Below are positions 1-8,473 of a DNA stretch of 41,919 nucleotides, in pieces (positions within the stretch are counted from its first letter, which is position 1; the number at the start of each line of letters is the position of its first letter). Both the position numbers and the translations under genes were made by a program. Source of the stretch: Polyangiaceae bacterium (GTDB lineage: Bacteria > Myxococcota_A > Polyangia > Polyangiales > Polyangiaceae); assembly GCA_013361525.1 (NCBI GenBank), contig JABFXY010000104.1, positions 1 through 41,919 on the forward strand, given 5' to 3'. A model generated the notes under the pieces. That model did not search any database and had not been told where the DNA came from. It saw only the letters and a program-made list of their open reading frames with translations.

Positions 1-2
1 GA

Positions 3-1490
3 GAAGGCGGCATCCCGCAGGGCGGCAATGGTGGGCAGGGCGGCGTCCCGCAGGGCGGAAGCGGCGGCGCCGGCGGCGAAGGTGGCGCCGGCGGATCCGG
101 CGGGGACGGCGGCGAAGGTGGGGAGGGCGGCGGCCCGCCGCAGCCCTCCTGCACGCCGATGCTCGGCGCACCCGTCGACGAGCGATGCGGCCATTATGTC
201 GATGCGGGCGCACCGGCCGGCGGCGATGGATCGATGGCGGCACCATTCCAAACGCTGGCAGAGGCGATCGCCGCCGGTGGCGACACTTCCTATTACGTCT
301 GCTCGTCCACCGGCCTCGCGGAGTCGGTGACCGTCGCGAACGGGAGCACCGTGTACGGCAACATCTCGTGTACCGGCGGGTGGGAATGGGCAGACATTCA
401 ATCCAATTGGCAAGCACCCGTGGGACTGGTCGCGCTCAACGTCTCGGGCAATCCGGACGCTTTCGACCCGAACGTGAAGACGCATATCGAAGGTTTCGCC
501 ATCTTCGGCGGTGAGACGAACGCGGCCGCGAAATCTTCGGTGGCGATCGCCGCGTCGTACGCCAGCGTCGATCTGGTGAACGTCGAAGTCTGGGTCGATG
601 ACGGCTTCGCCGGTGAAGACGGGGTGAACGGCGTCGACGCTACACCGAACGGCGCCGCGGGCGACGGGGGCGACGGCACCACACTCAACTGTGGGCCGAA
701 TACCTCGCCCGGCGGCGCTGCAGGCGTGAGCAGCTGCGGGCGCAATGGTGGCCGCGGCGGCGGCATCATCGTTTGCACCGTGGGCAACGGGCTCAGTGGT
801 CAAGGCAGCCAAAACAACGGCGGACAAGGCGGCACGACGTGCACGGCCGGAGGCAATGGCACGAACGGCACGAACGGCTTCAATGGCGCGGACGGCACCT
901 TGGGTTTTCTGACGCTCGGCCCCGGTATCATCGAAATGGATGGCGTCGATGGCACGGCCGGCGCGCACGGCGTCGGTGGCGGTGGCGGCGGCGCGCTCTT
1001 GTATGACGGTGAGACGGATCACCGAATGGCCGGTGGAGGCGGCGGCGCGGCTGGATGCGGCGGCACGGCGGGCACGGCGGGCAAGTCCGGCGGATCGAGT
1101 ATCGCAATCGTCTCCATCAGCTCTCTTTGGACGTTTACCGATGTCTCCGTCTCGGTGGGCATGGGTGCGGACGGCGGCGTCGGCGGCACGAGCTCGCTCG
1201 GCAGCGACGGGAATCCGGGCGGCGAAGGCGCGACGGCGGTCGTCGACACGGTGGGCTTTCCTCCCGCGCCGGTCACCGCGTCCGCCTGCGATGGAGGCAG
1301 CGGCGGTCGCGGCGGTAATGGCGGCTCCGGTGGCAACGGCGCGGGCGGCCATTCGGCGATCATTGCGTATCGCGAGGGGATGTCGCCGAACGTCTCCGCC
1401 ATTACCGTTTTGGCCGCTCCGATGATTGCAGGGCAAGGCCCCGGCACCGCACCGGAGGGCGTCGCAACCGACGTGTTGAACATTCAGTGA
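3..1490 (+). CDS. Gly-rich beta-helix-like surface protein, 5' end missing
   Basis: The reading frame is open from the first bases of the window, so the true start and any signal peptide lie upstream. What is seen: a Gly-rich linker, then a module with CGHYV, a GDGS motif, an EAI motif, YYVC and ESVTV, which resembles the N-terminal part of DUF1565-type right-handed beta-helices. Next comes a long GG/GxG low-complexity region, a GGSSIAIVS block, and a C-terminal GGxGG...GGHS block. The same three blocks in the same order occur in the next gene and in the gene at 22321-23892, so this is a paralogous family. A secreted or outer-surface location is inferred from the paralogues, which have lipoprotein-like starts. 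The stop overlaps the GTG start of the next gene, so the two are probably one transcript. No enzymatic motif is seen; the role is unknown. Confidence 0.8.
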   Translation, partial: EGGIPQGGNGGQGGVPQGGSGGAGGEGGAGGSGGDGGEGGEGGGPPQPSCTPMLGAPVDERCGHYVDAGAPAGGDGSMAAPFQTLAEAIAAGGDTSYYVCSSTGLAESVTVANGSTVYGNISCTGGWEWADIQSNWQAPVGLVALNVSGNPDAFDPNVKTHIEGFAIFGGETNAAAKSSVAIAASYASVDLVNVEVWVDDGFAGEDGVNGVDATPNGAAGDGGDGTTLNCGPNTSPGGAAGVSSCGRNGGRGGGIIVCTVGNGLSGQGSQNNGGQGGTTCTAGGNGTNGTNGFNGADGTLGFLTLGPGIIEMDGVDGTAGAHGVGGGGGGALLYDGETDHRMAGGGGGAAGCGGTAGTAGKSGGSSIAIVSISSLWTFTDVSVSVGMGADGGVGGTSSLGSDGNPGGEGATAVVDTVGFPPAPVTASACDGGSGGRGGNGGSGGNGAGGHSAIIAYREGMSPNVSAITVLAAPMIAGQGPGTAPEGVATDVLNIQ

Positions 1491-2863
1491 AGGCGCTCGG
1501 CTTGCTCGCCGCCGGGCTGTGGTTCTGCATGGCCTGCCGCGGTCCGACATTCCAAATCATCATCGACAGCGACGACGACGAAGACGGTGAGACGTCGGGC
1601 GGCGGCTCGGGTGGGGGCGGGGCCGGAGCAGGCGCCGCTTCCCCCGGCGAATCGTGCACGTTCGTCGATGGGGCGGTCGTCTCGGACGATTGCGGTGTTT
1701 TCGTCAGCCCGGGCGCGACCGGCGGTGACGGTACCAAGGCAAAGCCTCTCGCCTCGGTGGCCGAAGCAATCGAATCGCGCGCAACATCCATCTACGTCTG
1801 CGGCGACAAGCTGGTGGAAGCCGTGTCCCTGCCGCCCGCGCTCGCCCTCTATGGTGGATTCGACTGCGGCGCTTGGACATTCGAAGAAGCGTCGCGAACG
1901 GAGATCACTGCAGGCGCCGAAGTGGTCCCGCTGACGTTGCTCGGCGGCGGCGGGGCCGTCGTCGAGGGCTTCGTCGTGCGCGCCTCGGGCGGCGTCGGCC
2001 CGTCGAGCTCGTCGATCGCGATGATTGCGGATCAGGCAACGGCGACGCTCCGGCGCGTCGATTTCGTGAGTGGCAATGCCCAACCCGGGCTCGGCGGTAC
2101 GCCGGGTGATCCCGGCACACCGGGGAATCCGGGCTCCTCGACGACCAGTGCGTCGAGCGCGCTCGGCGGCACCTCCAGCTGCAATGCGAAAGGCGGTCGT
2201 GGCGGCAGCGCAGCGTCGCAAGACGAACCGGGGGATGCGGGCGAGCCGTCTTCTCAGGACAATGGCGGTGATGCGGGCTGCACGGCCGGTGGGCAAGGCG
2301 ACACCGGCGGGACGGGCGATGCCGGTGACGATTCCAGCGGCTTCGGCACCATTTCGATCGCCGGCTTCACGCCTCCCGCGATCGGCAGCAACGGGGAGCC
2401 CGGTGCGAGCGGCGGCGGCGGTGGCGGCGGCGGGTCCAAGATCGCAACGCCGCGCGGCGGCGCGGGCGGCGGTGCGGGCGGTTGCGGAGGGACTCCCGGC
2501 ACGCCCGGCACTTCGGGCGGGTCGAGCATTGCGATCGTCTCGCTCGACGCGGGCCTCACGTTCGTCGACTGCACGGCTACGGTCGGCGACGGCGGCGACG
2601 GTGGCAGTGGCGGCCCGGGCGGTCCCGGCGGTGACGGCGGGATGCCCGGATCGGGTGCCTGCTCCGGCGGCAAAGGCGGGAAAGGCGGCGATGGTGGTCG
2701 CGGCGGTCACGGCGCAGGCGGCCATAGCCTCATCGTCGCATTCGTCGGCGATGCGCCGGATCTCGATGGGCTCGTCTTCAGCGCGCCGGCCGCGGAGCAA
2801 GCAGGCGAGTCCGACGCGCAACCGGGCCTCGCGCAGGTCGCGCTGGGCTTCGACACGCAATGA
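1487..2863 (+). CDS. Gly-rich beta-helix-like lipoprotein
   Basis: The 458-residue protein starts at a GTG overlapping the previous stop (GTGA). Residues 1-17 form a short hydrophobic signal ending in a Cys after Met-Ala, a weak lipobox; an acidic stretch (DSDDDEDGE) and a Ser/Gly linker follow. The folded-looking module then has CGVFV, PGA, GDGT, EAI, YVC and LYGGFDC, matching the upstream gene and the 22.3-kb paralogue position by position. The rest is Gly/Pro-rich, with a GGSSIAIVS block near residue 344 and a C-terminal GGHS block. Conserved paired cysteines suggest disulphides and hence export. A structural or adhesive surface role is an inference from composition; nothing catalytic is visible. 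A very Pro/Ala-rich reverse-strand frame through the same bases is only the antisense of the Gly-rich codons. Confidence 0.85.
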   Translation: MKALGLLAAGLWFCMACRGPTFQIIIDSDDDEDGETSGGGSGGGGAGAGAASPGESCTFVDGAVVSDDCGVFVSPGATGGDGTKAKPLASVAEAIESRATSIYVCGDKLVEAVSLPPALALYGGFDCGAWTFEEASRTEITAGAEVVPLTLLGGGGAVVEGFVVRASGGVGPSSSSIAMIADQATATLRRVDFVSGNAQPGLGGTPGDPGTPGNPGSSTTSASSALGGTSSCNAKGGRGGSAASQDEPGDAGEPSSQDNGGDAGCTAGGQGDTGGTGDAGDDSSGFGTISIAGFTPPAIGSNGEPGASGGGGGGGGSKIATPRGGAGGGAGGCGGTPGTPGTSGGSSIAIVSLDAGLTFVDCTATVGDGGDGGSGGPGGPGGDGGMPGSGACSGGKGGKGGDGGRGGHGAGGHSLIVAFVGDAPDLDGLVFSAPAAEQAGESDAQPGLAQVALGFDTQ

Positions 2864-2944
2864 ACGAGCGCGAGCGCTTCCGCGCCGGCCGACACCCTCG
2901 AAACGGAGGGCGAGCGAGTCGGGCGGAAGCCGTCCCGCGATTGC

Positions 2945-3250
2945 TCAATTCTTGTTCACGGCCTGGCGAGCTTGGCCCTTGAGCTCCTTCGCTTTGCCTT
3001 CGGCCGCCATTTGATCGTCGTCGATGACCTGGCCGAAGCGGTTCTTCACCGCGCCGGCGATCTCTTCGACCTTGCCCCTGGTGCGCTCGGCAGCCTTCGC
3101 AGCGCCCTCTTGGGCTTCGCCCTCGAGTTGCTTCGCAGCCCCTTCGGCCTGCATCTGCTCGTTACCGATCGCCTTCCCGAGGTTCTTCTTGATTGCGCCT
3201 CCAACCTGTTTTGCTTTTCCCTCCCCCCGATCGCTGATGTTGCGGTTCAT
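2945..3250 (-). CDS. Tandem CsbD-like stress protein
   Basis: A 101-residue, highly charged, Cys-free protein made of two CsbD-like repeats. Each has the pattern GK-x-K-(Q/E)-x-x-GxxK, then NRFG or KNLG, then a (D/N)(D/E)QM(A/Q)AEGxAK motif; repeat one is about residues 8-45 and repeat two about 58-97. Single-domain CsbD proteins are about 60-70 residues, so this one is a duplication. CsbD family members are general-stress proteins of unclear biochemical function. The ATG is preceded by a perfect AGGAGG about 7 bases upstream, which fixes the start. The gene is divergent from the response regulator, with 90 bases between them. Confidence 0.88.
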   Translation of the reverse strand: MNRNISDRGEGKAKQVGGAIKKNLGKAIGNEQMQAEGAAKQLEGEAQEGAAKAAERTRGKVEEIAGAVKNRFGQVIDDDQMAAEGKAKELKGQARQAVNKN

Positions 3251-3340
3251 GGGGTTTCCTCCTGATCTGAGACAAACATGTAGGAGCAGGAAGCGGGCCA
3301 ATCCGCCGCTACCGAATCGGTCGTTCTCATCAAACCCGCG

Positions 3341-3835
3341 TTGCTGCCGACGATCCCACGGATCGCGCGGCAACTTCGCACATCGAACGAAGAGTCGGCT
3401 ACCCTGGCAGCCTTGGACGCCCCTGGATCGCGCGCTCACGTCTTGCTCGTAGACGACAGCTCGCTCATGCGTTCCATTGTCGAGAGCGGTCTTCGTGAAG
3501 CGGGATTCGAGGTCACGGCCGTCGCGGGCGCCGCGGCCGCGTTGGAGCTGGTCGAGGCGGAGTCTCAGCGCTTCGACATCGTGCTCACCGATTACGTGAT
3601 GCCGAAGATGAACGGCCTCGAGCTCGCCGAGGCCATTCGCCGCGTCGACCCACAAATCGGAGTCATCCTCCATTCGGCTTGGTCGACGGCACCCGACCCG
3701 CGCGTCGATCTCGTCGTCGAGAAGCCGGCGACAATCGAAGTGCTGGTGAAAGCCGTGGAGCTCGTCCTGGAGCGCGCTGGTGGGGCGTCCGAGCGTCGCG
3801 CTTCATTGACGACGTGGCCGCCGCGCAGCAGCTAA
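3341..3835 (+). CDS. Single-domain response regulator (CheY-like)
   Basis: A receiver domain fills nearly the whole protein. Visible landmarks: the acidic pair in LLVDDSS, the phospho-acceptor Asp in LTDYVMPKMNG, a Ser at the Thr/Ser switch position (ILHSAWS) and the conserved Lys in VVEKPAT. There is no output domain, so it likely acts by protein-protein contact, like CheY or the phosphorelay receivers common in myxobacteria. The start is uncertain: the longest frame begins at a TTG at 3341 and adds about 30 residues before the receiver fold, and no ATG lies before the domain. A TTG near 3413 is an alternative. No histidine kinase is adjacent, so the partner is unknown. Confidence 0.8.
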   Translation: MLPTIPRIARQLRTSNEESATLAALDAPGSRAHVLLVDDSSLMRSIVESGLREAGFEVTAVAGAAAALELVEAESQRFDIVLTDYVMPKMNGLELAEAIRRVDPQIGVILHSAWSTAPDPRVDLVVEKPATIEVLVKAVELVLERAGGASERRASLTTWPPRSS

Positions 3836-3925
3836 CCGCACCTTTTCGAGCGGTTTGCGTCGCAAAGCTGCTGAGCAGGGAAGCTTCTGTAGGGCTCGCA
3901 CGACGGGAACGTTTCAGAGGTCCTC

Positions 3926-4570
3926 ATGACCACCCGAGGCCACTCCCTGGCAATCTTTTGCCTGCTCACCGCCGCCGCATGCGGCCCGCGCGGCGCCGTC
4001 GTCATGTCGAACCCGCTCGTGAGCGGCGCGGTCGAGCAGAACGAGTCGCACCACCGTCACGGCTTCAACGAAACGGTGCGCGGCCTGCCGTCGCGCAGCC
4101 TGGTAACGAACGCCTCCCTGACATCCCTCGATTCGAAGAGCGCCTGTTTCGACCTCCAGCTGAAGTGGTTGAGCGAGCCGGGCAGCGAAGCGGACGGCGA
4201 AGCCTACGTCGATCCCGACCGCCTCGTCGCAAGGCTGGAGATCCTCGGCGCGGACTACCAATTGACACGCGCCACGTCCGTCGAGCGCGACGAAGTCACG
4301 CGCGAGCCGCTCGTCGGACACACCAATCGAGTCCAACAGCGAAATCAGCTCGTCTGCGAGGGATATGGCCGCCACAGGCGATGTTTCGACGTACACGAGC
4401 AAGTCGTCGTTCCCGTCGAGACGGGCTACACGGTGATGGGCGGCGGCGGCCACGTCTGTTTTGCGCACGGCGGCCACATCGATACCGAGACGGAGGGCCT
4501 GATTCTCACGCTGTCCCATCCGGCCGAAGGGGAGCGCGTCGCCCACCGTTTCGCGTGGAAATTCGAATAA
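3926..4570 (+). CDS. Small lipoprotein of unknown function
   Basis: A 214-residue protein with a clear lipoprotein signal: residues 1-19 contain a hydrophobic stretch ending in Ala-Ala-Ala-Cys. The ATG has an AGAGG about 5 bases upstream. The mature part has four scattered Cys and a few His-rich spots (NESHHRHG, GGGGHVCFAHGGH) that could bind metal, but no family is recognised. It is convergent with the VOC gene, only four bases separating the two stop codons. Confidence 0.7.
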   Translation: MTTRGHSLAIFCLLTAAACGPRGAVVMSNPLVSGAVEQNESHHRHGFNETVRGLPSRSLVTNASLTSLDSKSACFDLQLKWLSEPGSEADGEAYVDPDRLVARLEILGADYQLTRATSVERDEVTREPLVGHTNRVQQRNQLVCEGYGRHRRCFDVHEQVVVPVETGYTVMGGGGHVCFAHGGHIDTETEGLILTLSHPAEGERVAHRFAWKFE

Positions 4571-4574
4571 CGGA

Positions 4575-5114
4575 TTAGCGTTTCGCTGCCTCGTGGAGCT
4601 CGATCGGGTTGCCGTCGGGGTCCTCGATCTGCACTTGTTTGCCGCCGGGACCGACCTCGACGGCGTTGCGCAAGTGGCCTCCGGCTTTCTCGAACCGACG
4701 AATCTCCGATTCGAGATCATCGACATAGAGGACGATACGATTCCACCCGCCCGGCTCCTGCTTTCGACCGTCGGGCATGGGACGCGACCCTGAGCTGCCG
4801 GGGCCGCTCAGGAGCAGGCGCAGCTGCCCGAGGCTCACTTCTGCGAAGACCGGCCCGGTTCGCTGACCGAGCCGAAAGCCGAGCTGCGCCGTGTAGAAGG
4901 CGATCGACCGCTCCACGTCCGCGACTTGATAGCGAACCGTCGCAGGCCGGCCTTCCACGGGATCGCGGCGCACTTCGTCGGCGCTCTGCGCGGTCCTCGG
5001 ATCGCCCGCAGATGCATCCGGGGCTGCCGGCTGACCCAAACACCCGACGCCGAACTGACCAACCATTCCCATGATCATCACCTCCACGAAACGGCTCGTG
5101 CTGCGTCTCCACAT
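4575..5114 (-). CDS. VOC/glyoxalase-fold protein with lipoprotein-like signal
   Basis: Residues about 55-176 look like one VOC (glyoxalase/bleomycin-resistance) module: RYQVADVERSIAFYTAQLGF, the VSLGQLRLLLSGP strand, a second half with WNRIVLYVDDLESEI, and the terminal PDGNPIELHE strand. The usual metal ligands are the first-strand His/Gln, a Glu in the middle and the Glu of the last strand; the last (IELHE) is present, while the first position reads RYQVAD, so metal binding is uncertain. The unusual part is residues 1-25, a hydrophobic stretch ending in Gly-Val-Gly-Cys that would make it an envelope lipoprotein. The ATG has AAGGAG 9 bases upstream. It lies 75 bases downstream of an AraC-type regulator on the same strand and is probably controlled by it. 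Confidence 0.78.
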   Translation of the reverse strand: MWRRSTSRFVEVMIMGMVGQFGVGCLGQPAAPDASAGDPRTAQSADEVRRDPVEGRPATVRYQVADVERSIAFYTAQLGFRLGQRTGPVFAEVSLGQLRLLLSGPGSSGSRPMPDGRKQEPGGWNRIVLYVDDLESEIRRFEKAGGHLRNAVEVGPGGKQVQIEDPDGNPIELHEAAKR

Positions 5115-5189
5115 CGCCTGAGCTCCTTGCCTTGGCCCGAGGGTGGAGGCGAAGCGGCGCTTCGTATTGGAGGAAATTGACCGGCGCTC

Positions 5190-6026
5190 TCAAAAGAGCG
5201 CAACGTGGTCGACCTTCACCCGGTCGTTGCGACGACGAACGTGCTCGAGCGGCGTCAGGCCCGACAACGCGACGAAGTCGCGAATGAGATGGGATTGGTC
5301 GCAATATCCGCTCGCCAGCGCGACCTGTGAAAAGCGGGGCTCCGCGCCGCGCTCCAACATCGACTTCGCGCGTTGGAACCGTTGGACGCGTGAAAAGAGC
5401 TTGGGCGCCATTCCGACCTCGGCGGAAAACACATCGATGAAATGGCGGTGGCTGACGCCCGCGCGCTCCGCGATGTCCGCAACCGCCGTGGCCCCCCGAA
5501 CGAGCGACGCGACCGCATCGCGAACCGCTTCACGCGGGTGAACACGGGCGGCGAGGTGGCTGAGCAGCGCGCCCTCGAGAATTCGAAATCTCTCGATGGG
5601 ACTCGTTACCTCACAAAGGCGGTCGCGCAGGGTGCGCGCCGTGCGCCCCCAAAGCGCGTCCAGATCCACGTGATCGTCCGCCAGCTCGTCCGTTCTCACG
5701 CCGAAGAAGGGGTAAGCACCACCGGGTTTGAAATGCACCCCGACGATCGACGCGTGCGAAGTCGTGTCGATCACGAAGGAGCGGCCATAGACGCCGGAGA
5801 CCACCGCCCCCGAGTATCGTCGCGGTTGCTCGGCATCGCAGCTATCGTAGATATCTATTCGATCGTCGTGCAGATTGACGACGAGCTCGACGGTGCCGGT
5901 GGGTACGATGCATTCACGAGCGTGCGGCGGAGCATCACCGAGCATCCACAAGCGTTCGACGAACGGCGCGAGCCGCGAAGACGGCGTATGGGTGAGGCTC
6001 AACATGCAGGGCGCCCATCGTGACAT
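5190..6026 (-). CDS. AraC-family transcriptional regulator
   Basis: A 278-residue protein. The C-terminal ~100 residues form a two-HTH AraC/XylS domain: ATAVADIAERAGVSHRHF is the first HTH and FSQVALASGYCDQSHLIRDF the second, with the family's GYCDQSHLxRDFxxxxGxTP pattern. The N-terminal half (PTGTVELVVNLHD, HFKPGGAYPFFG) matches the sensor domain of the DUF6597 type often found in this arrangement, whose ligand is unknown. An alternative start is the Met at residue 8. It is upstream of, and on the same strand as, the VOC lipoprotein gene, which is the most likely target. Confidence 0.9.
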   Translation of the reverse strand: MSRWAPCMLSLTHTPSSRLAPFVERLWMLGDAPPHARECIVPTGTVELVVNLHDDRIDIYDSCDAEQPRRYSGAVVSGVYGRSFVIDTTSHASIVGVHFKPGGAYPFFGVRTDELADDHVDLDALWGRTARTLRDRLCEVTSPIERFRILEGALLSHLAARVHPREAVRDAVASLVRGATAVADIAERAGVSHRHFIDVFSAEVGMAPKLFSRVQRFQRAKSMLERGAEPRFSQVALASGYCDQSHLIRDFVALSGLTPLEHVRRRNDRVKVDHVALF

Positions 6027-6062
6027 GACCGCCCACCGCGCGCCCCTCTCGTTCGCCGATGC

Positions 6063-6935
6063 CTACGGGCAGCCGGTCGTCGTCGTCAATGCGTCGTAGG
6101 CCATCCACCCAAAGCGTTCGTGCCCTGGCTTGGACTTCACATAGCCGTAGATGAACTTCATCGTTCCGCTCTTCTTTCGGTAACGACCGCTCGAGTCCTT
6201 CACGTAGAGAGGAATGTCGATCGACGGGTTGCCGGTCGCGGTGGGGACGTCGACGCGCTGGAACTTCGTCCCAGCGGGGAAGATGTCGACGGCCGGCCCG
6301 CCGAGGCCGAAGCCGGGAACGTTGAACGCGAGATTCGCGTAGCGCTTGCCGTTGTTGCGGACGAGCGGGAGGTAATCGCCTGCTCGCTCGTGATCGCCCT
6401 TTGCGTCGTAGACGACCTTCTTCTCGACGAGCGCCGCGTCGTGTGAGCTCTTGATCTTGTAACACCCGAGATGCTCGAGGTCCGTGCCCTTGGCGTTTAC
6501 CTCGCCGACGCGATCGCGGAACGTCTCTTCGCTCGCGAGATGGCTCAGAGGAAACCATCCGGAGCTTCCATTCGAGCAGCTCCGCGCCATTCCATAGGTG
6601 ACGCCGTTCATGTGGCGCGTCTGTCCGTAGTTGAACCGCAAATGGTCCCAGGTACACGGCGCCATCGGGTCGCCATTGCCGTCGACCATCATTGCGTCGC
6701 TCGCGGACCACAAGCCATCCTGTGCGTTCTCGACGACGTTGCCGCCCTCGACGCGGAGCTTGCAGTTGTAGGCGCTCGCGGTGCACGCCTTGCCGTTCTT
6801 GCCGGCCGAGAGCGCGTCGTCGTCCGACTCGCTGTCGTCATAGAAATCCTCGTCGTCGGGCCCGGAGTCCGGAGCGCAGGCTGCCAACGCGAGAAGGGAT
6901 CCGGTGAGGAGGGCGGCTCGGAGAAGGATGCTCAT
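6063..6935 (-). CDS. Acidic-linker lipoprotein of unknown function
   Basis: Starting at the ATG that gives MSILLRAALL, the 290-residue product has a good lipoprotein signal (lipobox LAAC, Cys20) followed by a strongly acidic stretch with runs of Asp. The body has six Cys, an LPLVRNNGKRYANLAFN region, a GTKFQRV region that resembles SH3-like loops, and a C-terminal GWMAYDAL segment; no family is recognised with confidence. The frame is open some 175 bases further upstream, but that part looks like random GC-rich translation and lacks a signal peptide, so the later start is preferred. It is divergent from the heme operon and shares its upstream region. Confidence 0.72.
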   Translation of the reverse strand: MSILLRAALLTGSLLALAACAPDSGPDDEDFYDDSESDDDALSAGKNGKACTASAYNCKLRVEGGNVVENAQDGLWSASDAMMVDGNGDPMAPCTWDHLRFNYGQTRHMNGVTYGMARSCSNGSSGWFPLSHLASEETFRDRVGEVNAKGTDLEHLGCYKIKSSHDAALVEKKVVYDAKGDHERAGDYLPLVRNNGKRYANLAFNVPGFGLGGPAVDIFPAGTKFQRVDVPTATGNPSIDIPLYVKDSSGRYRKKSGTMKFIYGYVKSKPGHERFGWMAYDALTTTTGCP

Positions 6936-7156
6936 CGCGCCGCGCCGACAGTCAATTGTCGTGCCGGGAGAAAACCGCCCGAGAACGCGTCGATTCGGAG
7001 GCCGGCGCCACCTGCTGGGACATTCCGGATCCGGCAGGGTCGACCGTGGACCCAAGAGGCCCATCCGACGGGCGCACGATGTAGGCACGGGCGGCACGAC
7101 GCCTCCGTTCACGCCGTTTCTCCCGGGCCCGCGGGCTATCTGCGCGGCCAGCTCTG

Positions 7157-7181
7157 GAAAATGAAAATTACTTTCATTTTC
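7157..7181. promoter_or_regulatory. Fur-box-like operator of the heme operon
   Basis: Two perfect 10-base arms, GAAAATGAAA and TTTCATTTTC, are separated by the five bases ATTAC. This AT-rich block stands out sharply from its GC-rich surroundings. The inner part TGAAAATTACTTTCA fits the 7-1-7 Fur pattern with a few mismatches. Because the next genes to the right encode heme uptake, control by Fur and iron is the natural reading. It sits 176 bases before the first ATG of the operon. Confidence 0.72.
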
Positions 7182-7184
7182 ATC

Positions 7185-7213
7185 TTGAGCACCATCCGCC
7201 CCTCGCGTAAAAG
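7185..7213 (+). promoter_or_regulatory. Possible promoter of the heme operon
   Basis: TTGAGC (7185-7190) and TAAAAG (7208-7213) are 17 bases apart and lie directly to the right of the Fur-box-like palindrome, a position where a bound repressor would block RNA polymerase. The -10 match is modest. This would leave a leader of about 140 bases before the first gene. Confidence 0.35.
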
Positions 7214-7357
7214 GACTGGGACGGTCCGGAGAGCCCTCTCGGACTCCCCGTTACCGCCGAGACGACGCAGCCTGATTTGCCGATAGGCGTCGATCCATTC
7301 GTGGATTGGGCGGCCGACGGGTCATGCCCATTTTCAATGAGGCTCTGGAGCAGAGGA

Positions 7358-8473
7358 ATGCGTACATCCTCCATTGCAGTCGCGTTGGTGGTTTGCCTCG
7401 GTTGCGACGAGGTATCGACCGACGGAACAAGTGGGGTCGGCGGGTCCGGAGGCGAAGCAGAGGGTGGTCACGCCATCGACGATCCCTTCGAGGGCGCCAC
7501 ACCGCTCGACGTCGCGGTGGAGTCGGGGCCTACGTTCGTAGACCTCGATGGCCCTGCCGTCGTGGACGAGACCGACGATTGGGAGCTGCGGTTCGAGGGC
7601 GTCGATATCCACACCAACGGCGGCGCCTCGGGGGATGGCCAATCGAAAGCGTTCGGACCGCTTTCGGCGGAGACGTTCCTCACGGATTCCGTTCCCTCCG
7701 ACCTCCCCTTCATGATCGTGGACGAGCCCGGGGGCGCTTTCGTCGATTGGTATGCCTACGACGGCACCGCGCACGCGTTGTACAGCCGATACCATGTGAT
7801 CGGCGTTCGCCGCGGCGACGAGCTCTTCAAGATCCAGATACTCGGCTATTACGGCGAGGAAGAAGGCGCACCCGTCAGCGCGCTCATTCAAGCACGCAGC
7901 GCGCGTGTGACGCCCGAAGAGGTCGGCTCCACGACCCACTGGGAGAACATCGATGCAACCGCCGGCGGCCCCTCGCCGACGGAGGACGACCCGAGCGGCT
8001 GCATCGTCCTCGGTACGGGTGAGCGGATCGACCTCACGCCGTCGGAAGCAGCCGCGAGCACCGAATGGGATCTCTGCTTCCGGCGCGACGGAATCATCGT
8101 CAATGGTGGACAGGGCGGGCCCGGCGGCGTCGAGGCGGTGAATCTCCAAGCGGCGGGGCTCGACGGCGAGACGCTGGAAGAAGTGGCCGAGCGCACGGCG
8201 GAGTCCGAGCTCGCGCTGTTCGACGCGGTCGATTACGCAGCGCTCACGGCGCCGGGCCTCGCGTGGCGGGGTGACGGCGTCGTCAGCGCGTTTACCGGAG
8301 GTTGGCTGACGATCGGCGACGAGATCGCGGTCGTCGAGGGTACCTGGGTCGTCGCTGGCAAGGACGGCGTCACGCCGTTCTTCGTCACATTCGAAAGCGT
8401 CACCGGAGCCTCGCCATCGGCGGCGGGCACGATCCATCTCTACGTGAAGAAAGTCGGAGGAACGCTGCCATGA
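7358..8473 (+). CDS. Two-domain HmuY-family heme-binding lipoprotein
   Basis: A 371-residue protein whose signal peptide ends at Cys16 (VCLGC, a slightly degenerate lipobox). Two HmuY-like domains follow. Domain one is about residues 55-185: TDDWELRFEGVDIHTNGG, WYAYD, a YHVIGVRRGDELFKIQILGYY stretch. Domain two is about 195-371: TEWDLCFRRDGIIVNGG and the closing strands. The WDL-F-R...I-TNGG and KIQIL-YY patterns are the HmuY hallmarks. HmuY proteins capture heme at the cell surface and pass it to an outer-membrane receptor. The ATG chosen has GGAG 7 bases upstream; an in-frame extension further upstream lacks a signal peptide. It is first in a tightly overlapping operon behind a Fur-box-like site. 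Heme ligands cannot be assigned by eye. Confidence 0.85.
   Translation: MRTSSIAVALVVCLGCDEVSTDGTSGVGGSGGEAEGGHAIDDPFEGATPLDVAVESGPTFVDLDGPAVVDETDDWELRFEGVDIHTNGGASGDGQSKAFGPLSAETFLTDSVPSDLPFMIVDEPGGAFVDWYAYDGTAHALYSRYHVIGVRRGDELFKIQILGYYGEEEGAPVSALIQARSARVTPEEVGSTTHWENIDATAGGPSPTEDDPSGCIVLGTGERIDLTPSEAAASTEWDLCFRRDGIIVNGGQGGPGGVEAVNLQAAGLDGETLEEVAERTAESELALFDAVDYAALTAPGLAWRGDGVVSAFTGGWLTIGDEIAVVEGTWVVAGKDGVTPFFVTFESVTGASPSAAGTIHLYVKKVGGTLP

Larger units (their letters stand above)
6936..7357. other. 422-base divergent intergenic region
   Basis: This region separates the acidic lipoprotein gene from the heme operon. It holds the 25-bp perfect palindrome at 7157-7181 and a possible promoter just to its right. 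The first 150 bases next to the lipoprotein gene are GC-rich and carry no site I can name. No small ORF with a convincing ribosome-binding site was seen. Confidence 0.6.

Noticed and set aside
560..1340. GGC/GGT-rich repeats as a CRISPR or tandem DNA repeat array
   Set aside because: The repetition follows codon usage for Gly; there are no equal-length repeats and spacers.
1484..2860. A 458-residue minus-strand open frame across the Gly-rich gene
   Set aside because: It is the antisense of GGC/GGT-rich codons, with Arg/Ala-rich random composition and no signal, domain or ribosome-binding site.
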